Assembly (NCBI RefSeq): GCF_001046895.1 | Contig: NZ_CAQI01000032.1 | Span: forward strand, 1-64,000 | Origin: Pseudarthrobacter siccitolerans | GTDB lineage: Bacteria > Actinomycetota > Actinomycetes > Actinomycetales > Micrococcaceae | Direction: 5' to 3' | DNA length: 64,000 bases | In this document: piece by piece, positions 1 through 8,576 of the stretch | Position numbering within the stretch: the stretch's first letter is position 1 | How the letters are laid out: every line of letters begins with the position of its first letter | Made by a program: the position numbers and the translations under genes | Notes under the pieces: model-generated | Seen by the model: the letters and a program-made list of their open reading frames with translations, nothing else | Told to the model about the DNA's origin: nothing | Databases searched by the model: none

Positions 1-1
1 C

Positions 2-70
2 CGCCACTACGGACACGACGACACCGTGCAGGAGTTCCAGGACTGGGCAGCAGCCATCCCCGTCGCCTGA
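2..70 (+). CDS. 3' end of a gene cut by the window edge
   Basis: An open frame runs from the left edge to a TGA at 68-70 and encodes 22 residues ending in DWAAAIPVA. Too little remains to name a family. It lies 65 bp before the DUF2334 gene on the same strand, so the two may be co-transcribed. Confidence 0.45.
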   Translation, partial: RHYGHDDTVQEFQDWAAAIPVA

Positions 71-135
71 AAGCCGCCGCACGCGGAATCCACGCCGGCC
101 AGCGGAGCCGTCACCCACACCCTCGAGGAAGATCC

Positions 136-1908
136 ATGGAGAGGCAGTACAAGTTGTCGACGAGAGGGCGGATGGGGTGGGCAATCGCCCTAGTGTCCCT
201 GCCGCTGGTCGCCGCGGGCGTGGTCTTCGACCTCACCGACGACAGCCTCGTCGAAGGAGAGAACTCCCCACTCGCTGAGCGTTACACCACGTTGACGAAC
301 TCCAATCCCGACGCATCGGCGGTGAAGAGCGCCACGTTTTCGCCGCGCTTTGGCCGACCGGACGGGGCGCGGACGCTCGTGCTCTACGATGGCACCGGTA
401 CCGCCTCGCAGGACGCCGAACTGTATGGCATTGCCGCCGGGAACCTTGCCACGCACTTCGGCGAGGCCGAGGTCGCACTAGTGGGCGACTACACCGCGGA
501 CAAGATGGAGGACTTCGACGCCGTCGTCTACCTCGGGAAGGACGCCCGGGCCACACCGCCGGGGGCCTTCCTCACCGACGTCCTGGAGGGCGCCGTGCCC
601 GTGCTCTGGGTGGGGCAGAACATCGATGACCTCGCCGGCTCGACTGCGGAGTTCGTGTCCCGGTACGGCTGGGACCCCACCGCCCCTCTGGAGGTGAGCA
701 ACGACCAAGTGAAATCCGTGTCCTACAAGAACCGTTCCGTGCGCCGCAGCACGCTTAACTCCGACCCCGTCTATAGTCCGCGCATTGTGGAGCCCGGAAA
801 GGCCCGGACCCTTGCGACCATAGTGTGCGGTGACCCGGCGAGCCCCCATGCTTGTGACGTCGTCGGCGAACCACAGATGGGCCGACTGGCCTGGGCCGTA
901 AGATCAGGCCACCTCACCTACCTGACCGAGGCTCCTCTCCATGACATCGATCAGAATGACCTGTACCTGATCTTCTCGGATCTGTACTACGACCTGCTCG
1001 CGCCAGGGACGGAACCGGTGCGGCAAGCTGCTCTACGCCTGGAGGACGTGGGCCCCGAGACCGATCCCGGTGACCTCCGGAAGGTCGCCGAATACCTGCA
1101 CGACGCTGGAGTGCCTTTCCAAGTGGCTGTCATGCCCGTCCACGTGGCCCGTACACCGGACAAGGACGGATGGTACGGGCGCAGCCTGCTCGATACCCCG
1201 CAAGTGGTCGAGGCGCTGAAGTACATGCAAGCGCGTGGGGGAACACTCATCCAGCACGGCACCAGCCATCAGTACGGCACGTTCGACAACCCGTACAGCG
1301 GCAGAACAGGTGAGGACTACGAGTTCTACCGGTACGGCTGCACGGTCACGGAACGGCCACCCTACGAATTCGGGGCGTGCGAGGCCGACTCCTACATCAC
1401 CAAGATCGGCCCGGTTCCGGAGGACAGCGTCGAGCAGCACGTTGCCCGGATCGAACACGGCCGGCAGGTGATGATCGACGCCGGTCTGGGCGAACCCACG
1501 ATCTTTGAGACTCCTCACTACACCGCATCTGTCAACGCCCATGCCGCGATCGCCGCGGTGTATGAGGCACGGTACGAACAATCCGACTACTACGCCGGCA
1601 TGGTGTCGGGAAAGAAGATCACCCCGGCTTCCTACTACAGTCAATACTTCCCGTACACCGTCCACGACATCTACGGCACCACGGTGTATCCCGAAAACCT
1701 CGGCAATATCACCGAGACGGAGCAGAACAACCACGCCATCCGGGATCCGGACTACATCATCGATCGGGCCGAAGCGAACCTGGTCGTGCGGGAATCCACG
1801 GCCAGCTTCTTCTTCCATCCCCACCTGAGCCTCGACTTGCTCGATCAGACGGTCACCGGCATCAAGGATCTCGGCTACACGTTCGTCTCGGTCCGCGACT
1901 TGAGATGA
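136..1908 (+). CDS. DUF2334 polysaccharide-deacetylase-like membrane-anchored protein
   Basis: This 590-residue protein starts with a short basic stretch and one hydrophobic segment (about residues 14-30), fitting a membrane anchor or uncleaved signal. Residues about 75-290 form an alpha/beta region. From about 300 the DUF2334 domain follows, with RLEDVGPETDP (metal-binding acid), a histidine-rich IQHGTSHQY segment, FETPHY and a late FFFHPHLS. These match the NodB-like deacetylase fold, which normally removes acetyl groups from cell-surface sugars. The substrate is unknown. DUF2334 proteins are often near glycosyltransferase or exopolysaccharide genes, but the gene to the left is cut off. The ATG at 136 is preceded by GAGGAAGATCC. 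Confidence 0.8.
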   Translation: MERQYKLSTRGRMGWAIALVSLPLVAAGVVFDLTDDSLVEGENSPLAERYTTLTNSNPDASAVKSATFSPRFGRPDGARTLVLYDGTGTASQDAELYGIAAGNLATHFGEAEVALVGDYTADKMEDFDAVVYLGKDARATPPGAFLTDVLEGAVPVLWVGQNIDDLAGSTAEFVSRYGWDPTAPLEVSNDQVKSVSYKNRSVRRSTLNSDPVYSPRIVEPGKARTLATIVCGDPASPHACDVVGEPQMGRLAWAVRSGHLTYLTEAPLHDIDQNDLYLIFSDLYYDLLAPGTEPVRQAALRLEDVGPETDPGDLRKVAEYLHDAGVPFQVAVMPVHVARTPDKDGWYGRSLLDTPQVVEALKYMQARGGTLIQHGTSHQYGTFDNPYSGRTGEDYEFYRYGCTVTERPPYEFGACEADSYITKIGPVPEDSVEQHVARIEHGRQVMIDAGLGEPTIFETPHYTASVNAHAAIAAVYEARYEQSDYYAGMVSGKKITPASYYSQYFPYTVHDIYGTTVYPENLGNITETEQNNHAIRDPDYIIDRAEANLVVRESTASFFFHPHLSLDLLDQTVTGIKDLGYTFVSVRDLR

Positions 1909-2190
1909 GAAAGGGACGGCCTCGTGACTCGTTGAGCCGTCCGTGACGGGTATCCCCTGGGACCGGGCAACGAAGCTTCACGCAACAGCAAGCCGGTAGG
2001 CACTGCAAATCATTCAGTCAACCGGCACCGCGAGGAGCCCCGTCGGAGTCACCTGTGGCGGCGGTCCTGCCCTTCGCGGAGTTCGTCCAGGGCGGCTTCC
2101 AAAAGGGTGATTTTGCAGGTGCGAGCCGTTGTGATGAGCCGTCCGGCTGCTGCCTCTGGAGTGCAACCGGGCCCGTGCAGCGACCGCCTG

Positions 2191-2640
2191 TCACGCGTCC
2201 GCGATCACCGAACGTGATACTAGTGCTGCTTCCCGGGCAGAATACCGCTCGCCCCAGAGGGTGGTGAAGGGCTGTTCATCCGGCGGCGTGCCCAGAGAGC
2301 TGGCAGCGGCCGCCGTATGGGCCTGAAGTACCGACCGGGCAGCGGCCAGCAGTTCGGTGACTTGCGGGTATGCCAGTGAATACACGAGCCGGCCCCGGTC
2401 CAGCGGCATTGGATCAGGTGCTGCCCGCGCATTTGGTTCAGGTGCCGGGACAGGTGCGAAGCCTTCACCCCCGTCCTCGCACAGCTCCGGGATGGAGGAC
2501 GCGCCCTGGGAGAGCAACTCCAGGACCTGCGCGCGGACCGGATGGGCGACGGCCTTGAACAGCTCGGCTGCAGCAGTCATCGACGGGCCTGCGCCGGCAC
2601 CGTCAACCGGCGCAGCCGCCAGGGCCTGGCTGCTCTCCAT
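2191..2640 (-). CDS. ArsR/SmtB-type regulator with frame-scrambled helix-turn-helix
   Basis: The 149-residue frame looks like an ArsR winged-helix repressor at both ends: AELFKAVAHPVRAQVLELL and SIPELCED at the start, RLVYSLAYPQVTELLAAARS after the wing. The middle, about residues 59-83, reads as an alanine/proline-rich stretch with no family character. In the shifted frame the same DNA (about 2402-2475) encodes VKASHLSRHLNQMRGQHLI, exactly the expected recognition helix. One extra base in a G run near 2469-2475 and one missing base near 2400 would explain it. The gene is therefore either two sequencing errors or a regulator that has lost DNA reading while keeping an open frame. No target gene lies beside it. 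Family is certain; integrity is not. Confidence 0.6.
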   Translation of the reverse strand: MESSQALAAAPVDGAGAGPSMTAAAELFKAVAHPVRAQVLELLSQGASSIPELCEDGGEGFAPVPAPEPNARAAPDPMPLDRGRLVYSLAYPQVTELLAAARSVLQAHTAAAASSLGTPPDEQPFTTLWGERYSAREAALVSRSVIADA

Positions 2641-3175
2641 GCCAAAAGTCGTAGTTGCTCATGCTCTTCGCTCCCTTCAGGGCCTGAAAGCAATAATCCT
2701 CCGTTGTCCGGTTTCCGGCCTCGAAGATTACCTACTTAGATCCGCTGCCGGACACCGCGGAGCTAACGGCCGTGGGCTGTCGTACTCGCGGTCTGAGATG
2801 CATTCAAGGGCCTGGATAACGTTGCTGTCGGCGCCGGAGTCCTTCGCGCGCGACGTTTTGTTCTGCAACTCGTTGTTGGACGAAAGTGCCTGAGCCGCTC
2901 TCCCGATAAAGGTATGAACGAGCCGAGGAGTTCCGGCTTGGCCATGTCTCAGCGGTTAGGTTAGAAATTTCTGCTGAACAGAACTCGGAGTACTGTCATG
3001 ACGTAGATTGCATTTATGTTTTCTGCGCTCAGTTCTCATCGAGCGTGCGGTTTCTGCTGAATCAACAAGTAGGGGGCTTTTTTATGCTGCATCAATGTAC
3101 TTGGGTTGAGCCCTTCGGTCAATGCGCACCCCTAGGCACCATAATCCATAAAGCTTCGAATCACGGACAACGAGC
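2641..3175. other. Gene-free stretch, AT-richer than its surroundings
   Basis: I see no convincing gene here. By eye it is richer in A and T than the flanking DNA. It should hold the promoter of the leftward ArsR gene and any promoter of the rightward membrane-protein gene. An isolated TTAGGTTAG at 2956-2964 resembles half of an iron box but has no second half. Confidence 0.4.
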
Positions 3176-3988
3176 ATGGGCATGAAGGCTACCAAAGAGA
3201 AAAGCGACGGTCCGGAAGGCTCACAAGAGTCGGCCACGCCTAACTTGGACCAACTCCAGCGGATCCGGAAAACATTCTCGGTTCGTCTTGCATGGGCCCA
3301 TGCGGCCATAATTGGTGGTCTCGCGCTGATCTACATCAGTGAAGTAGCCTCGCGGGAGCCGCTCGCCTTCTTGTGCGGCGTTACACTTACCGGCACGGGT
3401 ACCCTCGCAGTAGGAACATCCATGCTGGTTGACACTCTCCACACCAGAAAGATTCGACTTACTGCACACGAACGCACCGTCGTCGCGCAACGGGCTGCGC
3501 GCTCGAAGGCATACAGGGAGCTGCCGCGGGCGGTCCGGTGGTGGAGACGGGCATTCAGCATCATGCGCTGGGTCGGGTTCGCCATCGTTTTTGTCCTCGC
3601 CTGTGCAGTGGTCTTCACAGGCGCCCACCCTGCGGTTTTCCTAGTCGCGTTGTTTATGTTGGTGCCTCCCGTCCTTATACAGCGCTACTCTGAAGACCTG
3701 ATTGCGCTTTGGGTCCCTGATGTTGATCCGTCAGGAACTCTAGCTCCTATCGACTTCATAAAAGGGACAACGACTGGCCGTGAAGTATTCGCTTACTGGC
3801 TTGCATTCATAGGGCTAATGCTCATTAGTGGTCTAAACCTGGACAATACCTTCGATCGGTCACTAGTCACGCCAGTTCTGGTTTTGTTGTCTATCGGTTC
3901 CACAGGCAAGATGCTAAGCAGTGGGCACAAGGAGTTTGCTGAGGTTCGCGAAGCAGTATTAGCGAAGGCTAGAGCGGGTGCGTCCTGA
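3176..3988 (+). CDS. Hypothetical multi-pass membrane protein
   Basis: This 270-residue protein is not one I recognise. It has a charged N-terminus, then hydrophobic segments at about residues 43-80, 125-165 and 205-245, separated by basic, soluble stretches (KAYRELPRAVRWWRR). Two or three hairpins in the membrane are likely. The start is uncertain: ATGs at 3176 and 3182 are both in frame and neither has a strong ribosome site. It stands alone between the damaged ArsR gene and the VirD4-like gene. Its codon use looks less GC-biased than most neighbours, which may indicate recent acquisition. Confidence 0.6.
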   Translation: MGMKATKEKSDGPEGSQESATPNLDQLQRIRKTFSVRLAWAHAAIIGGLALIYISEVASREPLAFLCGVTLTGTGTLAVGTSMLVDTLHTRKIRLTAHERTVVAQRAARSKAYRELPRAVRWWRRAFSIMRWVGFAIVFVLACAVVFTGAHPAVFLVALFMLVPPVLIQRYSEDLIALWVPDVDPSGTLAPIDFIKGTTTGREVFAYWLAFIGLMLISGLNLDNTFDRSLVTPVLVLLSIGSTGKMLSSGHKEFAEVREAVLAKARAGAS

Positions 3989-4169
3989 GGTGTTTCCCAG
4001 CCACCCAGAACGTCTTCGGCGGGCGAGCTGCACCGGCAGCGCGGTGCTTTAGCTGCGGCAGCCAGGGGCGGGAATTGCACGTCGACCCGTGGACGTCACC
4101 GACAGAGGTGAGATAGTGGGGTGGTTGAGGTTATGCGTCAATGCCTTCGTGTCGATTCGGAGTACAGCT

Positions 4170-4409
4170 ATGTCGTTTGAGAATGCAGGTCGCGCTTCCC
4201 GTCGCAGCCCCGAGTTTGAGCCCCAGCCACCAGATGGAGCCCAAGACCGGGTGAGCGATCGAACCAATCGCGCACTCGGGCGTGCTGCTACAGGCAACGC
4301 TGTTGAGAACCCTTCAACAACCCGGTCCGCGCGGGTTCAGCGGGCACTTGGGAAGGCCGCGGTGGAGGGTTCCACTCAAGCTCGGGCACGGACCAGGGAC
4401 CGGACCTGA
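4170..4409 (+). CDS. Possible small hypothetical protein
   Basis: An ATG at 4170 opens a frame of about 79 residues, rich in Arg, Ala and Ser (RTNRALGRAATGNAVENPST). It contains two related pieces, RALGRAA and RALGKAA, about 30 residues apart, which hints at real coding. There is no clear ribosome site and no recognisable domain. It converges on the VirD4-like gene. The rest of the 3989-4417 gap shows nothing definite. Confidence 0.25.
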   Translation: MSFENAGRASRRSPEFEPQPPDGAQDRVSDRTNRALGRAATGNAVENPSTTRSARVQRALGKAAVEGSTQARARTRDRT

Positions 4410-4417
4410 ACCCGAGT

Positions 4418-6073
4418 CTAGGAGTCCATCAGGTCGTAGCGCGTCAGGTCGATTAAGACCGGTTTGCGCGAGAGTTCGTGGCAGTGGAGGACGGCTGTGT
4501 AGGGGCCGCCCGGGGGAGAGGTCATCTCGACTCGCCCCAGGACCGGGACGTCCGCGTTCTGGATCCCTGTTTGGAAAGATGAACCTTCCCGGTGTGAATA
4601 GTTCATCGTCTGGGTTTGGCGGGCCACGGTGCGGGTGCCGAGGCGCTTACCAAAGTAGTCCGTCGTCGGTGCACCGGCACCTGACATGAGAATGTGCGTC
4701 GCACAATTCGACAGGATGGTGTCGCGCTCCTTCTCGTCAAAGTCCGTTACCTCCTGGAGCGCAAGCAACACGCTCATCCCCGAACTGGCCGAGGTTGCCA
4801 TCAACTGCGGTAAATCAAGCCGCTCCTTTAGACGAGGGGCCTCGTCGAGCACAAGGAGGACCGGCCGAGAGCGCGTATTGAATTTCTTCAGCTGCGCGTT
4901 GATAAATTGCGACAGGAAAAGCCCGGAAACCGCCTCCGAGAGCCGTCCGTCTGCTAAGGGCGCGGTAATCAGGAGCAGTCCCGGTTCGTCGGCGGCATCC
5001 TTCAAAGTAAGCCCGCGGCGGGCGGTCACACGGTTGAATCCCGGAGTGTTGAGTACCTCAAGGTAGGTCGTAAGGAACTGAACCTTCGCGTAGTAGTCAT
5101 CCTCGGGAAGGTAGACGAGGTCACTGAGCCGTGACCGTGCGCGATCCGGCGCGCTATTGGTAATGTAGCGTGCCAACCGCGGTTGATCGTCCAGGAGCCT
5201 CAGCAGGGTCTCAACCGTCCAGTTGTGATCGCTCGTACTTGCGTATTCCAGCAGTCCGCGCATCCATTTGAGGTCGCGCAGGCGAAACTCGCGGTTTGGG
5301 TCGTTTTCGCGATCGCAGCCCACGAGTGCGCCCGAGGCCGCTTCGATAGCGGTGTCGTTGCCGTGCAGTTCACGGATCCAGTTCCAGGGCACGGACCTCA
5401 TGGGATCGGTGTAATCGAAATTCGAGATTGCCACCTCGGGCAGGGACGCCTGTGTGCCGGCGTATTCCTGAACCTTGGCGAGGAGGTCGCCGTTACCCTT
5501 CAAATCCAAAGCCACAACAAGATAACCCTGTGCCATCGCGGAGTGGATCCACGGTGCAATGACTGAGGTGGTCTTCCCGCTTTGGGTCGGCGCATACACC
5601 GCGGTATGGCGGTTGGCTGTCTCCGGGGAAAGCCCGAACTCGTCCTTGGTCTGGAAACCACTGCCAAAGCGGGGCGCCTGCGGCAACACATACCTGCCAA
5701 GTGGGAACGTCCACGTCTGCCAATTGATATCGCTGTCCTTGGCGACCCCGGAGTAGTCAAGGAAGTCCTGCGCCCCGGCCGGTACCGTGTCCCAAGGGCC
5801 CACCAGCCCTCGGCGCACGGCCCTGCTGCCCTTGTTCGCCCGCCGGATCGCGGCCTTGGTCGCAGCGGCGTTTGCCATCTGACGACTCGCGGAGTTGCTG
5901 GCCTCGAACAGGCCCCGTGTCACCTGCCAGCCAATTCCCAAGTTCTCTCCATCCTCGGTGGGCCTACCCCTTGATTCTCCGCAGCTGCAGTTACGGGACG
6001 CGGGCCCGTAACGCTGAGCCAGCCCCATCCGAACCGGACGAAGCGACCTGCGTGACGTTCGTGCTCTCGCCAA
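4418..6073 (-). CDS. VirD4/TraG/TraD-like ATPase
   Basis: This is a P-loop ATPase of the conjugative-coupling type. In the 551-residue frame the Walker A motif APTQSGKTTS is at about 161-170, LVVALDLKGNGDL follows as in VirD4/TraG proteins, and the Walker B motif VLLVLDEAPRL is at about 404-414. A sensor-like LLALQEVTDF comes after it. Family members pump DNA or protein through type IV secretion channels. Unlike most of them, no N-terminal membrane helix is visible and no other secretion gene is nearby. The first 50 or so residues are Arg/Cys-rich and doubtful, so the true start may be the GTG at residue 51 or the ATG at residue 66 (5878). It diverges from the GrpE/Hsp70 array across about 150 bp and may belong to that system. 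Confidence 0.8.
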   Translation of the reverse strand: MARARTSRRSLRPVRMGLAQRYGPASRNCSCGESRGRPTEDGENLGIGWQVTRGLFEASNSASRQMANAAATKAAIRRANKGSRAVRRGLVGPWDTVPAGAQDFLDYSGVAKDSDINWQTWTFPLGRYVLPQAPRFGSGFQTKDEFGLSPETANRHTAVYAPTQSGKTTSVIAPWIHSAMAQGYLVVALDLKGNGDLLAKVQEYAGTQASLPEVAISNFDYTDPMRSVPWNWIRELHGNDTAIEAASGALVGCDRENDPNREFRLRDLKWMRGLLEYASTSDHNWTVETLLRLLDDQPRLARYITNSAPDRARSRLSDLVYLPEDDYYAKVQFLTTYLEVLNTPGFNRVTARRGLTLKDAADEPGLLLITAPLADGRLSEAVSGLFLSQFINAQLKKFNTRSRPVLLVLDEAPRLKERLDLPQLMATSASSGMSVLLALQEVTDFDEKERDTILSNCATHILMSGAGAPTTDYFGKRLGTRTVARQTQTMNYSHREGSSFQTGIQNADVPVLGRVEMTSPPGGPYTAVLHCHELSRKPVLIDLTRYDLMDS

Positions 6074-6224
6074 CGCAGTGCTCGTACCGCGGAAAACCTA
6101 GCCTCATAGTAAAGGAACCCGGCGCGGCGTGGCGCTCCCGGGCCGCATTAAGGCATAGCTTCACAGAGGGCAGCCGTCAAACCGGCTTGGGCTACAGTGT
6201 GTGAAGCACATCTAGGAGGCATAC

Positions 6225-6971
6225 GTGGGGGTACAGTCGAAGGGGGCTTCGGATGTTGAAGCTGACGACGAGGCCGGACAGAGTTCTGATGCGGGGAACG
6301 GGGACAAGGCCGCTTCTCCAGAGCCCGACGAGTCCTGGGACCTGCTGGACGAATCGCTGATTACGGAGTCAGTTGGCGACGCCGCCGCTCGGACTGGGGA
6401 GTCACCGAGTGAACTCCCGGCCGATGAGGTGACCACGGCCCTTAGGAACCTTGAGGTCCAAGTGCAGGAATTTCACGGCCGTGCGGCGAACTACGAGCAG
6501 ATCATTCGGCAGATGCAGACCCGGATCGAGCACTTGCAGGGTGACCAAATACAAGCGCTGCTAAAGCCTGTCATCCAGAGGTTCGCCGGACTCCACGCCC
6601 AGGCCATCGAAGCCTGTGGGCATGCCCGGGACCGTGGGGAGGCGGCCGAAAAGGACTTCAGCTTCTTCGCCGTGGCCATTGAGGAGGCGCTCGGACTTGT
6701 GGATATCGAGTCCGTCCAGGCTGCCCCATCCACCGAGTTTGACCGGCGGAAGCACCATGTGGCCCGGGTTGTGGCCACCGATGTACAAGAACTAGACGGA
6801 CGCATTCAGCGTGTCCTGCGGCAAGGATTCACCTATGTGGATGCTCCGAGGGTCTTCATCCCCGCACAAGTGAGTGTTTACCGGTACGAACCGCCGCAGG
6901 CACCTGCGGAGGCAGAACCTCTTGAGAATGACCCCAAGAACAAGCATGGCGAAGGAGACCTCGGTGAGTGA
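6225..6971 (+). CDS. GrpE-like nucleotide exchange factor
   Basis: This 248-residue protein starts at a GTG with an excellent ribosome site (AGGAGG, 7 bp upstream). Residues 1-70 are acidic and disordered. A coiled coil follows at about 72-110, then a helical region and a beta-like end with RVLRQGFTYVDAPRVFIPAQVSVYRYE-type spacing, where GrpE proteins keep a Gly-Tyr turn and RPA-V-V strand. GrpE releases ADP from Hsp70. It overlaps the next gene (Hsp70) by 8 bp in a GTGAGTGA junction, which supports a dedicated exchange factor for that chaperone. It is divergent from housekeeping GrpE, and the call rests on the C-terminal pattern plus position. Confidence 0.65.
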   Translation: MGVQSKGASDVEADDEAGQSSDAGNGDKAASPEPDESWDLLDESLITESVGDAAARTGESPSELPADEVTTALRNLEVQVQEFHGRAANYEQIIRQMQTRIEHLQGDQIQALLKPVIQRFAGLHAQAIEACGHARDRGEAAEKDFSFFAVAIEEALGLVDIESVQAAPSTEFDRRKHHVARVVATDVQELDGRIQRVLRQGFTYVDAPRVFIPAQVSVYRYEPPQAPAEAEPLENDPKNKHGEGDLGE

Positions 6972-8547
6972 GAGTGTGTTTGGAATCGATTTGGGCACGA
7001 CGTACTCGGCGATTGCGCGAATAAATGACCTTGACCAGGCCGAGGTGCTGCTCAACTACGACAGCAACCCAACTACCCCGTCCGTTGTTTACTTCGAGAA
7101 GGAAAATAACGTTGTGGTGGGGGCCGAAGCCAAGCGTGGGGAGCTGTTCGACCCGGAAAATGGTTGTTCCTTGATCAAGCGTCACATGGGGACGGTATAT
7201 CCCCAGGAGTTTCGCGGGCAGGAGTACACACCTGAGAGCATCTCCGCGCTGATTCTCAAGGAACTCGTGAACACGGCCAACAGTGAACTCGGCGAGAAGG
7301 TCAGCAAGGTGGTCATCACCGTCCCTGCTTACTTCGGCATCCAGGAAAAGGAGGCTACGAAGCAGGCCGGGCAAATCGCGGGTCTGGACGTCGTGGGCAT
7401 CGTGACTGAACCAGTGGCGGCCGCGCTGTCGCTTCGCATCAGGGGCGAGAATCCCGAGACCGTCCTGGTGTACGACCTCGGTGGCGGCACTTTCGATACC
7501 ACGGCCATGAAGGTGGAAGCCGGCAGGGTTGAAGTCATCGCGATTGACGGAAACAAGGCTCTCGGCGGCGCAGACTGGGATGAGGCGCTGGCCCAGCTGA
7601 TCTCGGATAAGTTTGTCGCACAAGGTGGATTGGGCGAGGAAAATCCCCGGTTGGATGCGGAATTTGAGATGGAACTGCTGAGCCATGCTGAGGAAACGAA
7701 AAAGTCCCTCACCAAGCGTGAGAACGCCCCGGTACGCTGCAGGTACAAAGAAATCGACGAACAGTTCACAGTCACCCGTGACGAGTTCGTGGTGGCCACC
7801 CAGCATCTCGTCGCGCAAACCATCGAAATCTCGCAGCGTGTAGTAGCCGCAGCCGAGAAAAAGGCTCCGGGACTAAAAGTCGATCGCGTCCTTTTGGTAG
7901 GTGGCTCGTCGAAGATGCCCATGATCGACGCTGCGCTCCGCGAGCAACTCGGTTGGAACCCGACAAGCACGGACTTCGACCTTGCAGTTGCGAAGGGTGC
8001 TGCTATTTATGGCCAGGCTGCCATTGACGAAGTCCTGTTCACTGACGGCGAGGAGGACCCCGCCGCTGATGAGGCAGGGGAGAAGTACTTCCTCGGAGGC
8101 TCAAAGACCCTCAGCGTGACGAACGCCCTTTCGCGCGGGGTCGGCATCAAATTTCAGCGGGAGGCGAGCGATCAGATGTATGTCTCGTTCCTCGTCCATG
8201 CAAACGACTCAATTCCGGCTACCCCGGAACCGATCAGGGCGGGCACGGTTGTGGATAGTCAAACTTCCGTTGCCATTGCACTGTATGAGCAGGGGGGTGA
8301 GCTCGAATCGGAGGCTCTGGAGGACAACAAGTTCCTGCAGGAGAAGATTTTGCCTATCCCGTCCCTTCCGAAGGGGTCTCCGATCGACATTACTCTGGTC
8401 GTGACTGCCGAAGGTCTTGCGCGAGTTACCGCTTACGACCCCACCGGCGGCCAGACCATTGATGTGGAAGCACAGCTTTCGGTCCTCACTGAAAAAGAGG
8501 TAGCACAGGCTACCGAACAAGTCGCCGCCATCACGCTGCGCTCCTGA
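6964..8547 (+). CDS. Hsp70 (DnaK-like) chaperone, lidless, first copy
   Basis: This 527-residue Hsp70 has a complete ATPase domain: phosphate loop GIDLGTTYSAIA near the start, VITVPAYFGIQEKEAT, phosphate loop 2 DLGGGTFDTTAM, adenosine motif VLLVGGSSKMPMI and AVAKGAAIYGQAA. The remaining ~150 residues are a beta-sandwich substrate domain (LPKGSPIDITLVVTAEGLA). The alpha-helical lid and disordered tail of housekeeping DnaK (about 600-640 residues) are missing. I chose the GTG at 6964 because AAGGAG lies 7 bp before it and it overlaps the grpE-like stop; an ATG at 6946 is the alternative. No DnaJ gene is nearby, so any J-partner is elsewhere or not used. Confidence 0.88.
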   Translation: MSESVFGIDLGTTYSAIARINDLDQAEVLLNYDSNPTTPSVVYFEKENNVVVGAEAKRGELFDPENGCSLIKRHMGTVYPQEFRGQEYTPESISALILKELVNTANSELGEKVSKVVITVPAYFGIQEKEATKQAGQIAGLDVVGIVTEPVAAALSLRIRGENPETVLVYDLGGGTFDTTAMKVEAGRVEVIAIDGNKALGGADWDEALAQLISDKFVAQGGLGEENPRLDAEFEMELLSHAEETKKSLTKRENAPVRCRYKEIDEQFTVTRDEFVVATQHLVAQTIEISQRVVAAAEKKAPGLKVDRVLLVGGSSKMPMIDAALREQLGWNPTSTDFDLAVAKGAAIYGQAAIDEVLFTDGEEDPAADEAGEKYFLGGSKTLSVTNALSRGVGIKFQREASDQMYVSFLVHANDSIPATPEPIRAGTVVDSQTSVAIALYEQGGELESEALEDNKFLQEKILPIPSLPKGSPIDITLVVTAEGLARVTAYDPTGGQTIDVEAQLSVLTEKEVAQATEQVAAITLRS

Positions 8548-8576
8548 TAGCTCCGGACTGGGGGGGCGGGGCAGCA

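Noticed and set aside
1909..2190. Possible small genes between the DUF2334 gene and the ArsR gene
   Set aside because: Frames are short, without ribosome sites or conserved character. A weak hairpin near 1913-1940 may end the upstream transcript.
2956..2964. TTAGGTTAG resembling half an iron box
   Set aside because: The second half is missing and no gene start follows at a fitting distance.
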